Of a stretch of 14,796 nt of DNA, positions 1 through 6,954 are shown one piece after another. How positions within the stretch are numbered: position 1 is the stretch's first letter; each line of letters begins with the position of its first letter. Made by a program: the position numbers and the translations under genes. Origin of the DNA: UBA2040 sp002332715 (lineage in GTDB: Bacteria; Bacteroidota; Bacteroidia; Flavobacteriales_D; Crocinitomicaceae); the NCBI GenBank assembly GCA_029242295.1, contig JAQWUF010000070.1, positions 1 to 14,796 on the forward strand, in the 5' to 3' direction. The notes under the pieces are model-generated. The model saw nothing but the letters and a program-made list of their open reading frames with translations, did not search any database and was not told where the DNA came from.

Positions 1-269
1 TTATCCAAATCAATAATAATGTAATCGGCAGTCATTGTGATATCCCCATATCTGACAATCGCTTCTTTCACTAAAGTCACGCGATTGTTTCTTAAATCGA
101 CATTTGTGGAGTCTAGCGCATCATAAAAAACCTCCTCGTCGAAGGAATCATCAATAATGTATAAAGTATCTTTGTCGGTCAATAATTGGGCGTAACCAAA
201 GGAATAAACACACATTATTAACAACGTTGCGAAGAAAACTCGAATTCTGGAATGTTTTTTGGTTATCAA
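1..269 (-). CDS. lptD: LPS-assembly protein LptD/OstA family, N-terminal part (runs off the window)
   Basis: The leftward frame stays open from a TTG at 269 to the window edge, giving 89 codons. It begins with a convincing signal peptide: basic KKHSRIR, a hydrophobic run VFFATLLIMCVYSFG, then a YAQ cleavage region. After it come acidic residues, DALDST, VDLRNNRVTLVKEAIVRYGD and TADYIIIDLD. That is the usual start of the periplasmic OstA/LptA-like domain in Bacteroidota LptD, the outer-membrane protein that inserts lipopolysaccharide. The beta-barrel lies outside the window. The only ATG, at 215, would cut the signal peptide in half, so I prefer the TTG at 269. The gene is divergent from the amidase gene with 62 bp between the starts, an arrangement I recall from Flavobacteriia. 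The family call is fairly firm; the exact start is less so. Confidence 0.72.
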   Translation of the reverse strand, partial: MITKKHSRIRVFFATLLIMCVYSFGYAQLLTDKDTLYIIDDSFDEEVFYDALDSTNVDLRNNRVTLVKEAIVRYGDITMTADYIIIDLD

Positions 270-286
270 TCCAATGTAATTTTGTT

Positions 287-305
287 GTATGTGCTTTTTA
301 CATAC
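287..305. repeat. Short inverted repeat between lptD and the amidase gene
   Basis: A perfect 6-bp inverted repeat, GTATGT and ACATAC, flanks a 7-base T-rich spacer. It sits in the 62-bp divergent region, within the predicted 5' leader of lptD. It could be an operator or a leader hairpin. With six pairs, chance is also possible. Confidence 0.3.
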
Positions 306-308
306 TTG

Positions 309-316
309 CAAAGCTA
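309..316 (-). promoter_or_regulatory. Probable -7 element for lptD (TAGCTTTG)
   Basis: Read leftward, this is an exact match to the Bacteroidota -7 consensus TAnnTTTG. It would start transcription near 300-303, about 33 bases before the TTG start at 269. I see no clear TTTG -33 element upstream, so the call rests on the -7 motif and its position. Confidence 0.4.
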
Positions 317-331
317 AAAATAAGATAGTTC

Positions 332-1468
332 ATGACTGAAAAAATATTTGTTTTTATGCGAAACGTTAGAATACTCTTTATTATTGGATGTTTCGCTAGT
401 ATCAATATTCATGCCCAAGCGCCATCGGTAGATTTGGCGGCAATTAAAACGGTTGTTATTGATGCTGGACATGGCGGAAAAGACCCAGGATGTCTCGGTG
501 CAACATCTCAAGAGAAGCATGTTTGTTTGACTATGGCCTTGAAACTGGGCAACATGATCAAGAAGAATTATCCAAATGTAAAAGTGATTTACACCAGAGA
601 AAAAGATGTTTTTGTAGAATTGGATGATAGAGCTAAAATTGCTAATCAATCGAAAGCTGATTTATTTATTTGTATCCACGCCAACGCTGCAGGAGCTGCT
701 GCTGTTGGAACAGAGACCTATGTTCTTGGGTTGCATAAATCTGAATCACAACAAAAAATAGCGGAAAGAGAAAATTCAGCTATTTACTTGGAAGACGACA
801 AAGGAGAAAAGTACAAAGATTTCGATTTATCGCCTGATGCAATCATTGCACGACAATTACAATTGGCCTATTATCTAGATCAATCGATATTATTTGCATC
901 TATGTTGCAGGCCGAGTTTAAGAAAATTGGTCGTTATGATAGAGGAGTGAAGCAGGCTGGTTTTTTGGTCTTGTACAAAACAACAATGCCAAGTGTTTTA
1001 ATAGAAACAGGATTCTTAACGAATCCAACAGAGGAAAAATTTCTGAGTAATGATGACTCACAGACAAAGATGGCAAGCTCTATGTTTTCTGCTTTTGAGA
1101 GTTACAAGAACGAGTTAGAAGGAATCACTTCCAAAACAGAGAATAAGCCTGTAGTTCCAAAAGAGATAAAGAAAGACCTAAAGATTGAAGATTATAACGC
1201 GGGTAATGTTTCATTCAAAGTTCAAATTGAAACTTCGGATTCGAAAATTTCATTAACAGATAAAAAGTTCATTGGGGTTAAAGTAGAGGAGTACCAACAA
1301 AATAACTTGTATAAGTACACAACTGGAGATTTTCAAAATGATATTAGTGGAGCCAAGAAGTTACAAACGGAAATGCGAACAAAAGGATTTCAACATGCGT
1401 TTGTTGTTGCGTTTATTGATGGAGAGCGAATTAGTATCGAAAAAGCTATTAAATTAGCAGAAAAATAG
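332..1468 (+). CDS. N-acetylmuramoyl-L-alanine amidase (Amidase_3), exported
   Basis: This enzyme hydrolyses the bond between N-acetylmuramic acid and L-alanine in peptidoglycan, in the periplasm. The Amidase_3 fold spans about residues 40-260. The expected zinc ligands are visible: H47 in IDAGHGGKDPG, E61 in SQEKHV and H116 in CIHANA. E225 in SVLIETGFLTN is the catalytic glutamate. A signal peptide ends near HAQ at residues 27-29. Residues 294-378 resemble a SPOR-like or similar C-terminal module (YKYTTGDFQN, then a stretch matching successive residues of a repeat-binding fold), which in other proteins binds denuded glycan strands; this part is tentative. An ATG at 356 (residue 9, MRNVRILF) gives a more compact signal peptide and may be the true start. 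It is the first gene of the rightward block, and the next gene starts 4 bases after its stop. Confidence 0.92.
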   Translation: MTEKIFVFMRNVRILFIIGCFASINIHAQAPSVDLAAIKTVVIDAGHGGKDPGCLGATSQEKHVCLTMALKLGNMIKKNYPNVKVIYTREKDVFVELDDRAKIANQSKADLFICIHANAAGAAAVGTETYVLGLHKSESQQKIAERENSAIYLEDDKGEKYKDFDLSPDAIIARQLQLAYYLDQSILFASMLQAEFKKIGRYDRGVKQAGFLVLYKTTMPSVLIETGFLTNPTEEKFLSNDDSQTKMASSMFSAFESYKNELEGITSKTENKPVVPKEIKKDLKIEDYNAGNVSFKVQIETSDSKISLTDKKFIGVKVEEYQQNNLYKYTTGDFQNDISGAKKLQTEMRTKGFQHAFVVAFIDGERISIEKAIKLAEK

Positions 1469-1472
1469 AAGT

Positions 1473-2510
1473 GTGAAGATTTCCAAGGAGATAAAAACGG
1501 GCGTTATAGCTATTGCAGCAATCGGATTATTGGTAACAGGAGTAAACTTTTTGAAAGGAAATAGTTTCTTTGGAGGTGATGAAATTTATTATTCATACTA
1601 TCCAAATTCCGGACAATTAGCAGGTGCAAGCAATGTTACATTAAATGGAGTCGCAGTAGGGAAAGTGTTGAGCATTGAAAATGTTGCAAGCACAGATCCA
1701 AATAAAGTTGTAAAAGTTTCCTTTAATATTCAACACGATAATATTAAAATACCGAAAGGCACAATAGTTCAAATTGATAATTTAGATTTGTTTGGAAAAG
1801 GTCTTGTATTGAAAATGCCTGACAGTCTTACCAATGGTTATTACAAGCCTGGAGCCAAAATACCTGGTGAATTGGTCGTTGATATGATGTCACAAGTAAA
1901 ACAAATGGCCGAACCAGTTGCCGCAAAGCTTCAGACTTTAATGACTAGCATCGAAAAAGTAGTGCAAAGTGCGACTACCTTGGTCGACACTAATTCAGCC
2001 GAATCTATTGAAGGAACGATTCTAGAATTGAAAGTGGCCATTAAACGTTTTGGAAATGTCGCTTTGGAAACGGAGAATCTTGTCAAATCAGAAAAAGTAA
2101 AACTAGGCCGTATATTTTCCAATGTAGAAGGAATTACGGAGAATTTAAAAGCTAGTAACGAAAAAGTTGCAGAAATTATCGGCAATACAAAGAAGATTAC
2201 CGATGATTTAGTTTCGGCTGATTTCAAAAGTGTTATTAACGAAGCGAAATTAACTTTGACCAGCTTTAATAAGCTTTTGGCCAGCGCCAATTCAGGAGAA
2301 GGAACGCTCGGTAAATTGATTTCGGATGAAAAACTTTATAATGAGTTAGTACAAACGAACAAATCCCTACAAAATTTAGTCAATGATATTTCCGTTCATC
2401 CTGAGCGATATATCCACTTCTCAGCCATTGGAAGAAAGACAAAAGGTGTTCCCTTGACGTCTGATGAAGAGAAAAGATTAAGAAATTTATTGGATTCTAC
2501 CGCAAACTAG
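1473..2510 (+). CDS. MlaD/MCE-family lipid-transport protein
   Basis: This is a membrane-anchored MCE protein, a family that binds and passes phospholipids or other lipids between inner and outer membranes. One N-terminal transmembrane anchor covers about residues 9-26 (TGVIAIAAIGLLVTGVNF). The MlaD domain covers about 37-116, with the typical SGQLAGASNVTLNGVAVGKV and LDLFGKGLVLKM segments. A long helical, coiled-coil-like region follows (about 140-305), then a conserved-looking end around HPERYIHFSAIGRK. Translation starts at GTG, 4 bases after the amidase stop, so coupling is likely. No MlaE permease or MlaF ATPase gene is visible in the window, so partners would be encoded elsewhere. The single-MCE layout with a long tail is usual for Bacteroidota. 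Its substrate cannot be told from the sequence. Confidence 0.9.
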   Translation: MKISKEIKTGVIAIAAIGLLVTGVNFLKGNSFFGGDEIYYSYYPNSGQLAGASNVTLNGVAVGKVLSIENVASTDPNKVVKVSFNIQHDNIKIPKGTIVQIDNLDLFGKGLVLKMPDSLTNGYYKPGAKIPGELVVDMMSQVKQMAEPVAAKLQTLMTSIEKVVQSATTLVDTNSAESIEGTILELKVAIKRFGNVALETENLVKSEKVKLGRIFSNVEGITENLKASNEKVAEIIGNTKKITDDLVSADFKSVINEAKLTLTSFNKLLASANSGEGTLGKLISDEKLYNELVQTNKSLQNLVNDISVHPERYIHFSAIGRKTKGVPLTSDEEKRLRNLLDSTAN

Positions 2511-2523
2511 TTAATTTCATTTT

Positions 2524-3855
2524 ATGGTTTCAATTATTGTTTTCGCGTTACTCAGTATTGCTGGTTTCAGCGTTTTCTTTTGGAATGTATCCAAAATCAG
2601 AAGTAATATATTTTTAGGTCGTGATTTAGATCGCACCGATCGAAAGGCAGAACGCTGGAAAACAATGACTTTAGTGGCTTTGGGACAAAAGAAAATGTTC
2701 ACTCGACCCATTCCTGCACTTTTACACTTGTGCATTTATGCAGCTTTTGTGATTACCCAAATTGAATTGATTGAAATTATTGTCGATGGAATAACCCACG
2801 AACATCGTATTTTCCGTGAAGCTTTAGGCGGATTTTACACCTTCATGATCAGTTTCATTGAGATTTTATCTGTTTTAGCACTTGTTGCCACCGTCATTTT
2901 CTTGATTCGTCGGAATGTTGTGAAAGTGAAAAGATTGACGATGGATGAAATGAAAGGCTGGCCGAAACGCGATGCCAATCTTATTCTCATTATGGAAATC
3001 ATCTTAGTTTCTTGCATTTTTACAATGAATGGAGCGGATGAAGTTTTGTATCAAAAAGGAATGTCTCATGCTGCATATCTTGGTGATGGTTCGATGTCTT
3101 TTTCAATTAGTAGTTGGCTCGGACCACTTCTTTTTGGCGGTATGGAAACGGACACCTTGAACTTTCTGGAGCGAGTAGGATGGTGGGGTCATGTGATAAT
3201 GGTCTTTTCGTTCTTGAATTATTTACCGTATTCTAAGCATTTTCACATCATTTTGGCCTTCCCAAACACCTACTATTCCAATTTGGAAGCAAAAGGTCGA
3301 ATGACAAATATGGAATCTGTGACCAACGAAGTGAAATTGATGATGGATCCAAATGCCGATCCTTATGCTGCAGCACCAGAAGGAGCAGAACCACAACGAT
3401 TTGGCGCGAAGGATGTGCAAGATTTGACCTGGAAAAACTTATTAGACGCCTACACGTGCACCGAATGCGGACGCTGCACTTCATCCTGTCCTGCCAATCA
3501 AACGGGCAAATTGCTTTCTCCACGTAAAATCATGATGGATACGCGTGATCGATTGACCGAAGTAGGTGATGGAATTCGTAAAAACGGAAAAGATTTCAGT
3601 GATGGTAAAAGTCTATTGGGCGATTATATTACAGAAGAAGAAATTTGGGCATGTACAAGTTGTAATGCGTGTGTGCAAGAGTGTCCTGTCAACATAGATC
3701 CACTTTCGATTATTATTGATTTGCGCCGCTTTTTGGTGATGGAAGAGTCGAAAGTTCCAACAGAATTAGCAGGAATGTTGACAAATATTGAAAACAATGG
3801 AGCGCCTTGGCAATTTTCACAAACCGACCGTTTAAACTGGAAAGATGAAGCATAG
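2524..3855 (+). CDS. Membrane (Fe-S)-binding electron-transfer protein, HdrC/GlpC-like
   Basis: A fusion of a membrane domain and a cytoplasmic ferredoxin-like domain. Hydrophobic segments lie near residues 3-21, 65-86, 104-127, 152-169 and 222-246. Histidines in or beside them (H68, H223, H239, H241) could bind haem as in NarI-type subunits, but this is inference. Two [4Fe-4S] motifs follow: C312-C315-C318-C322 (CTECGRCTSSCP) and C377-C380-C383-C387 (CTSCNACVQECP). The layout matches the heterodisulfide-reductase-related proteins that move electrons between quinones and soluble partners. The HdrB-like CCG protein at 4268 is the obvious partner. The last 11 bases overlap the next gene. The physiological substrate is unknown in this lineage; it need not involve heterodisulfide. 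Confidence 0.88.
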   Translation: MVSIIVFALLSIAGFSVFFWNVSKIRSNIFLGRDLDRTDRKAERWKTMTLVALGQKKMFTRPIPALLHLCIYAAFVITQIELIEIIVDGITHEHRIFREALGGFYTFMISFIEILSVLALVATVIFLIRRNVVKVKRLTMDEMKGWPKRDANLILIMEIILVSCIFTMNGADEVLYQKGMSHAAYLGDGSMSFSISSWLGPLLFGGMETDTLNFLERVGWWGHVIMVFSFLNYLPYSKHFHIILAFPNTYYSNLEAKGRMTNMESVTNEVKLMMDPNADPYAAAPEGAEPQRFGAKDVQDLTWKNLLDAYTCTECGRCTSSCPANQTGKLLSPRKIMMDTRDRLTEVGDGIRKNGKDFSDGKSLLGDYITEEEIWACTSCNACVQECPVNIDPLSIIIDLRRFLVMEESKVPTELAGMLTNIENNGAPWQFSQTDRLNWKDEA

Positions 3856-4264
3856 TTTAGTAGAAAAAATAGTAGACGGACAAAAGATATCACCCATTTT
3901 AGCCGATGGGGTGAAAAACTTTCTGATTGATATCGACGGTACAATTTGCGATGACATTCCGAATGAGGAACCGGAAAGAATGGCGATAGCCAATGTTTAT
4001 CTAGATGCGCGTGAAACGTTGAATCGTTGGTTTGAGCAAGGACATATTATTACATTTTTCACTTCAAGAATCGAGGAACATCGAACGGTGACAGAAAAAT
4101 GGTTGAAAGATAATGGATTCAACTATCATGGTATGATGATGGGAAAACCGAGAGGTGGAAACTATCATTGGGTGGACAATCACATTGTTCGTGCAACACG
4201 ATATGATGGAAAATTTACCGATTTGGTTGAAGAAACAACAACAATTGAAGTATTTAAAAAATAA
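3845..4264 (+). CDS. Small HAD-superfamily phosphatase-like protein
   Basis: A 139-residue protein with all four HAD motifs. Motif I is D29-I-D31-G-T, with the nucleophile and the acid/base Asp. Motif II is T73 in FFTSR. Motif III is K101 in GKPRGGNY, and motif IV is D111 in WVDNH. No cap domain is present, so it is a minimal HAD fold that could act on a macromolecular or extended substrate. Close relatives in Flavobacteriia are, as I recall, often labelled phosphoheptose isomerase; nothing here supports that label. The first 25 residues (SLVEKIVDGQ and after) precede the core. Its ATG lies inside the previous gene (11-base overlap) and the next gene starts 3 bases after its stop, so it is in the operon. 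The substrate is unknown. Confidence 0.85.
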   Translation: MKHSLVEKIVDGQKISPILADGVKNFLIDIDGTICDDIPNEEPERMAIANVYLDARETLNRWFEQGHIITFFTSRIEEHRTVTEKWLKDNGFNYHGMMMGKPRGGNYHWVDNHIVRATRYDGKFTDLVEETTTIEVFKK

Positions 4265-4267
4265 GCA

Positions 4268-5065
4268 ATGAGCAACTTGAAAGTGCCAACAATGGCAGAA
4301 ATGTTAGCTGAAGGAAAGGTTCCAGATATTCTTTTTTGGGTAGGTTGTGCGGGAAGTTTTGACGACCGCGCGAAAAAGATCACAAAGGCTATAGTTAAAA
4401 TTCTGAATCATTGCGAGGTATCTTTTGCTGTTTTGGGAACGGAAGAAAGCTGTTCTGGAGATCCAGCTAAACGTGCTGGAAATGAGTTTACCTTTCAAAT
4501 GCAAGCCATGATGAACATTCAAGTTTTGGATGGTTATGAGGTGAAAAGAATAGTAACTGGATGTCCGCATTGCTTTAATACTTTGAAAAACGAATATCCA
4601 GAATTGGGTGGAAATTATGAGGTTTTACATCATACTCAGCTGATTCAAGATCTTATCAATACGGGGAAATTGGCGCTTCAAAATGGTGAGACATACAAAG
4701 GAAAGAAGATTACATTCCATGATCCTTGTTACTTAGGCAGAGCGAATGATGTATATGAAGCTCCACGTAGTTTGATTGAAAAATTAGACGCTGAACTGGT
4801 TGAAATGAAGCGTTGCAAAACAAACGGGCTTTGTTGTGGTGCAGGAGGTGCGCAGATGTTCAAAGAAGCTGAAAAAGGGAACAAAGAAATCAACGTTGAA
4901 CGCACAGAAGATGCATTGGAAAGCAAGGCAGATATTATCGCAACGGGTTGTCCATTTTGCAATTCTATGATGACTGATGGAATAAAAAGTTTTGAGAAAG
5001 AAGACGACATTAAAGTGATTGATGTAGCAGAATTAATCGCCAACGCAATAGATATCGAAGGATGA
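4268..5065 (+). CDS. CCG-domain (Fe-S)-binding protein, HdrB/LutA-like
   Basis: A soluble protein with two cysteine-rich CCG-type domains, related to heterodisulfide reductase subunit B, LutA and GlpC C-terminal regions. Visible cysteine sets are C27 (WVGCAGSFDD), C62 (ESCSGD), C99 and C102 (TGCPHCFNT), C154 (HDPCYLGR), C189 and C190 (GLCCGAGGA), and C228 and C231 (TGCPFCNSM). Such sets can hold a non-cubane [4Fe-4S] pair or a zinc/iron site that does the two-electron chemistry. With the membrane Fe-S protein at 2524 it probably forms one complex that links a soluble redox partner to the membrane quinone pool. Its start is 3 bases after the HAD stop, and its end overlaps the next start as ATGA. 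Confidence 0.88.
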   Translation: MSNLKVPTMAEMLAEGKVPDILFWVGCAGSFDDRAKKITKAIVKILNHCEVSFAVLGTEESCSGDPAKRAGNEFTFQMQAMMNIQVLDGYEVKRIVTGCPHCFNTLKNEYPELGGNYEVLHHTQLIQDLINTGKLALQNGETYKGKKITFHDPCYLGRANDVYEAPRSLIEKLDAELVEMKRCKTNGLCCGAGGAQMFKEAEKGNKEINVERTEDALESKADIIATGCPFCNSMMTDGIKSFEKEDDIKVIDVAELIANAIDIEG

Positions 5066-5505
5066 TTTTTGAAGGATTTTCAGATGAAGCAAAAGTTTGG
5101 TTGTACCAAGCGAACCGTGAACTAAAGGATGCTGAAGTTAAATATCTCGAAAAGCAGTTGTCTAATTTTGTGGATCAATGGTCAGCACATGGTAAAAAAT
5201 TAAAAGCAAGTTCCCAAGTTTTAGATTCTTACCGTTTTGCCATTTGTGCCGATGGAAGTGTGGAAGCTTCTGGCTGCTCTATTGATGCATCGGTTCGGTT
5301 CATGAAAGTAATGGGGGCAGAATTAGGTGTAGATTTTTTCAACCGCTTAAAGATTTTATCGGATAATGAAGGTCAAAAAGAATTTGTCGCTTTTTCGGAA
5401 TTGAGAAACAATCCAGAATTGGAAATTTATCACCCGGCGATTACCAATTTAAAAGAATTGAGATCAAAAGGAAAATTGAAGGTAAAAGAATATTTAGGAC
5501 TATAA
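5062..5505 (+). CDS. Conserved small protein of Bacteroidota, function unknown
   Basis: A 147-residue soluble protein with no signal peptide or membrane segment. It resembles a family found throughout Flavobacteriia that is often annotated as ABC transporter ATPase. I see no Walker A (GxxxxGK[ST]), ABC signature (LSGGQ) or Walker B sequence, so the label is not supported. Notable parts are a first half rich in charged helix (ANRELKDAEVKYLEKQLSNF), a central CADGSVEASGCSIDASVRF with two cysteines, and a C-terminal NLKELRSKGKLKVKEYLGL. The start codon overlaps the previous stop (ATGA), so it is translationally coupled to the HdrB-like gene and is probably the last gene of the operon. A role tied to the Fe-S complex is inference from position only. 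Confidence 0.82.
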   Translation: MIFEGFSDEAKVWLYQANRELKDAEVKYLEKQLSNFVDQWSAHGKKLKASSQVLDSYRFAICADGSVEASGCSIDASVRFMKVMGAELGVDFFNRLKILSDNEGQKEFVAFSELRNNPELEIYHPAITNLKELRSKGKLKVKEYLGL

Positions 5506-5513
5506 ATGTCTCA

Positions 5514-5555
5514 ATTCTTATTTCTTATTTCTTATTTCTTATTTCTTATTTTTTT
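5514..5555. repeat. TTTCTTA heptanucleotide tandem repeat plus T7 tract
   Basis: Four exact TTTCTTA units (5521-5548) follow one degenerate unit (ATTCTTA, 5514-5520), and then comes a run of seven T (5549-5555). It fills most of the 40 bases between the two converging stop codons. The last unit supplies the stop codon of the leftward DUF4421 gene. No hairpin terminator is seen here. Confidence 0.85.
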
Positions 5556-6529
5556 CCCCTATCCAACCGAATTCCTCCTGTTATCCGAAAGTTGAAATAA
5601 TTCTGCCTGTATTTAAAATCAGTGAACCGTATCGATTTATTATCTAAATTCAAGGATAAAAAAGCAAAATATCGTGGCACAGAAAAGCCGCCATACAAAC
5701 GAACGTCATAGCGTGGAGACAAACCAAGAAATCCTCGTTCGCCCCCTACTGTTGAATAAAACTTTGCCTGAGCAACTGCACCCAATCCAAAAAACGCACA
5801 AAATTGCCAGTTATTAATTCGATTTACATAAGTGTATCCCGGAACTAGACCAATATCTATCGAAGAATACAGTTTCGAGCGCGTTTTATCAAAAAGGGAA
5901 TCAATCAATTCGGTCGGAACAACAGAACTTTCCTCATTTCCAACTCCATGAACAGAAAATGTTGGTTTTAAATAAAAAGATCTGACTTCCTTTTCATAAT
6001 GCCCCGTTTTTCCCTGAATAGCTTGCATATTTACATTTTCATTAAAGAAATACCAGGAATTAATTGAAATATTAAAGGTTTGCGTGTTTTTCCGAATATC
6101 GTTGGGAAGAAAAGCAGTTAATGTATCATTCCATTTTGTTGCATTTTTGATTGCATATCCCTTAAAACTTCGTGCATCCAATTCGAAAAACCATTTTTTA
6201 ATTTGAAATTGAGTTCCTATATCTAGATAGGTCGATTGCCCAAAACGGCTTTCAGAGCGAGTGGTACCTTTCAAAGCAAAACCAATCCGCAAGGCAAACC
6301 ATTTATAGGAAACACCAAACCCAAGTACAGGGCTAAAATTGTGTCTGTATTTTAATTTATTGACATCATCGTCGAAGGAATAAACGAGCCGAAAAGGGGC
6401 AGAGTTGTAACCAATATCTGAGTATAAGACAATATCATCCCTAAAACGAGTGTAATGTTTCGTCGAATCATCTTGACTGTAAGCCAAAGTTGTCAAGAAA
6501 AGCAAAATGAAAAATAGTTTATTGTGCAA
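5546..6529 (-). CDS. DUF4421-like predicted outer-membrane beta-barrel protein
   Basis: A 327-residue exported protein. The signal peptide is HNKLFFILLFLTTLAYSQ, ending at residue 19. The rest is made of alternating aromatic and polar strands typical of an outer-membrane barrel (YKWFALRIGFALKG, FQIKKWFFELDARSFKG, FNISINSWYFFN, and a last strand YFNFRITGGIRLDRGKK). The opening RFRDDIVLYSDIGYNSAPFRLVY and the overall plan match my memory of the Bacteroidota DUF4421 family, whose function is unknown. The start is TTG at 6529; no ATG precedes it in frame, and a stop codon lies two codons upstream. The first 11 bases overlap the end of the S9 remnant. The stop codon is the first base triplet of the heptanucleotide repeat read leftward. 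Confidence 0.78.
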   Translation of the reverse strand: MHNKLFFILLFLTTLAYSQDDSTKHYTRFRDDIVLYSDIGYNSAPFRLVYSFDDDVNKLKYRHNFSPVLGFGVSYKWFALRIGFALKGTTRSESRFGQSTYLDIGTQFQIKKWFFELDARSFKGYAIKNATKWNDTLTAFLPNDIRKNTQTFNISINSWYFFNENVNMQAIQGKTGHYEKEVRSFYLKPTFSVHGVGNEESSVVPTELIDSLFDKTRSKLYSSIDIGLVPGYTYVNRINNWQFCAFFGLGAVAQAKFYSTVGGERGFLGLSPRYDVRLYGGFSVPRYFAFLSLNLDNKSIRFTDFKYRQNYFNFRITGGIRLDRGKK

Positions 6530-6863
6530 TTTCTTCTAAATCTAAAATAAACGTAAAAACTCGCGCAATCTCTTTTCGTTCTGCCGTGCGACCGGATCCG
6601 CCGCCGTGACCTGCGTCCATATTGCATTCGAAAATTAATGGATTGTCGTTCGTTTTATAAATACGTAATTTGGCGATATATTCTAATACATCAGGACTAT
6701 CAAGTTGATTCATCCAATAATAAGCATCGATGCGAGCGTGGTTGTGTTTTACTAGAATTTTGTCTTGCTTTTTTGCAATTGGATGGTTGATTTGACCAAA
6801 ACCAAGGATTGTCATGAACAGGGAAAGTAAAAAAGTTAATATGCTAGATGAAAATTGATGCAT
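6519..6863 (-). pseudogene. Remnant of an S9 oligopeptidase B-like gene with a large internal in-frame deletion
   Basis: This 114-residue frame is the two ends of a prolyl-oligopeptidase-family enzyme (normally roughly 680-700 residues) joined together. Residues 1-24 are a signal peptide (ILTFLLSLFMTILGFGQ). Residues 26-61 match the family's N-terminal segment (HPIAKK, VKHNHARIDAYYWMNQ, SPDVLEY). Residues 62-114 match its C-terminus (YIAKLRIYKTNDNPLIFECNM, then DAGHGGGSGR and KEIARVFTFILDLE). The catalytic His is present as H86, while the whole beta-propeller, the Ser nucleophile and the Asp are gone. The junction lies near residues 61-63 (about 6675-6683). A product could still be made and exported, but it cannot be a serine peptidase. 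The DUF4421 start lies inside its last codons. Confidence 0.8.
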
Positions 6864-6929
6864 TCAATATAATATTACCTAAAAATAAGTTTAATTCTTT
6901 ATCATGCCTAAGAAATATTATTCTTTCCT

Positions 6930-6937
6930 TATTTTTG
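6930..6937 (+). promoter_or_regulatory. Probable -7 element for the methyltransferase gene (TATTTTTG)
   Basis: An exact TAnnTTTG match ending 17 bases before the ATG at 6955, which would leave a short leader of about 11 bases. No clear -33 TTTG is seen at the expected distance, so the call is moderate. Confidence 0.35.
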
Positions 6938-6954
6938 ACTCCGATTTGTAAGAC

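Noticed and set aside
281..310. TTTG at 281-284 with TACTTGCA at 303-310 as an amidase promoter
   Set aside because: The spacing fits but the -7 half matches TAnnTTTG poorly, so I did not list it.
3223..3523. Leftward frames inside the Fe-S protein gene, with cysteine-rich pieces
   Set aside because: They are antisense to the well-supported ferredoxin-like domain and look like no family.
5514..5555. Possible CRISPR-like or terminator structure
   Set aside because: The units are 7 bases with no spacers, and there is no hairpin.
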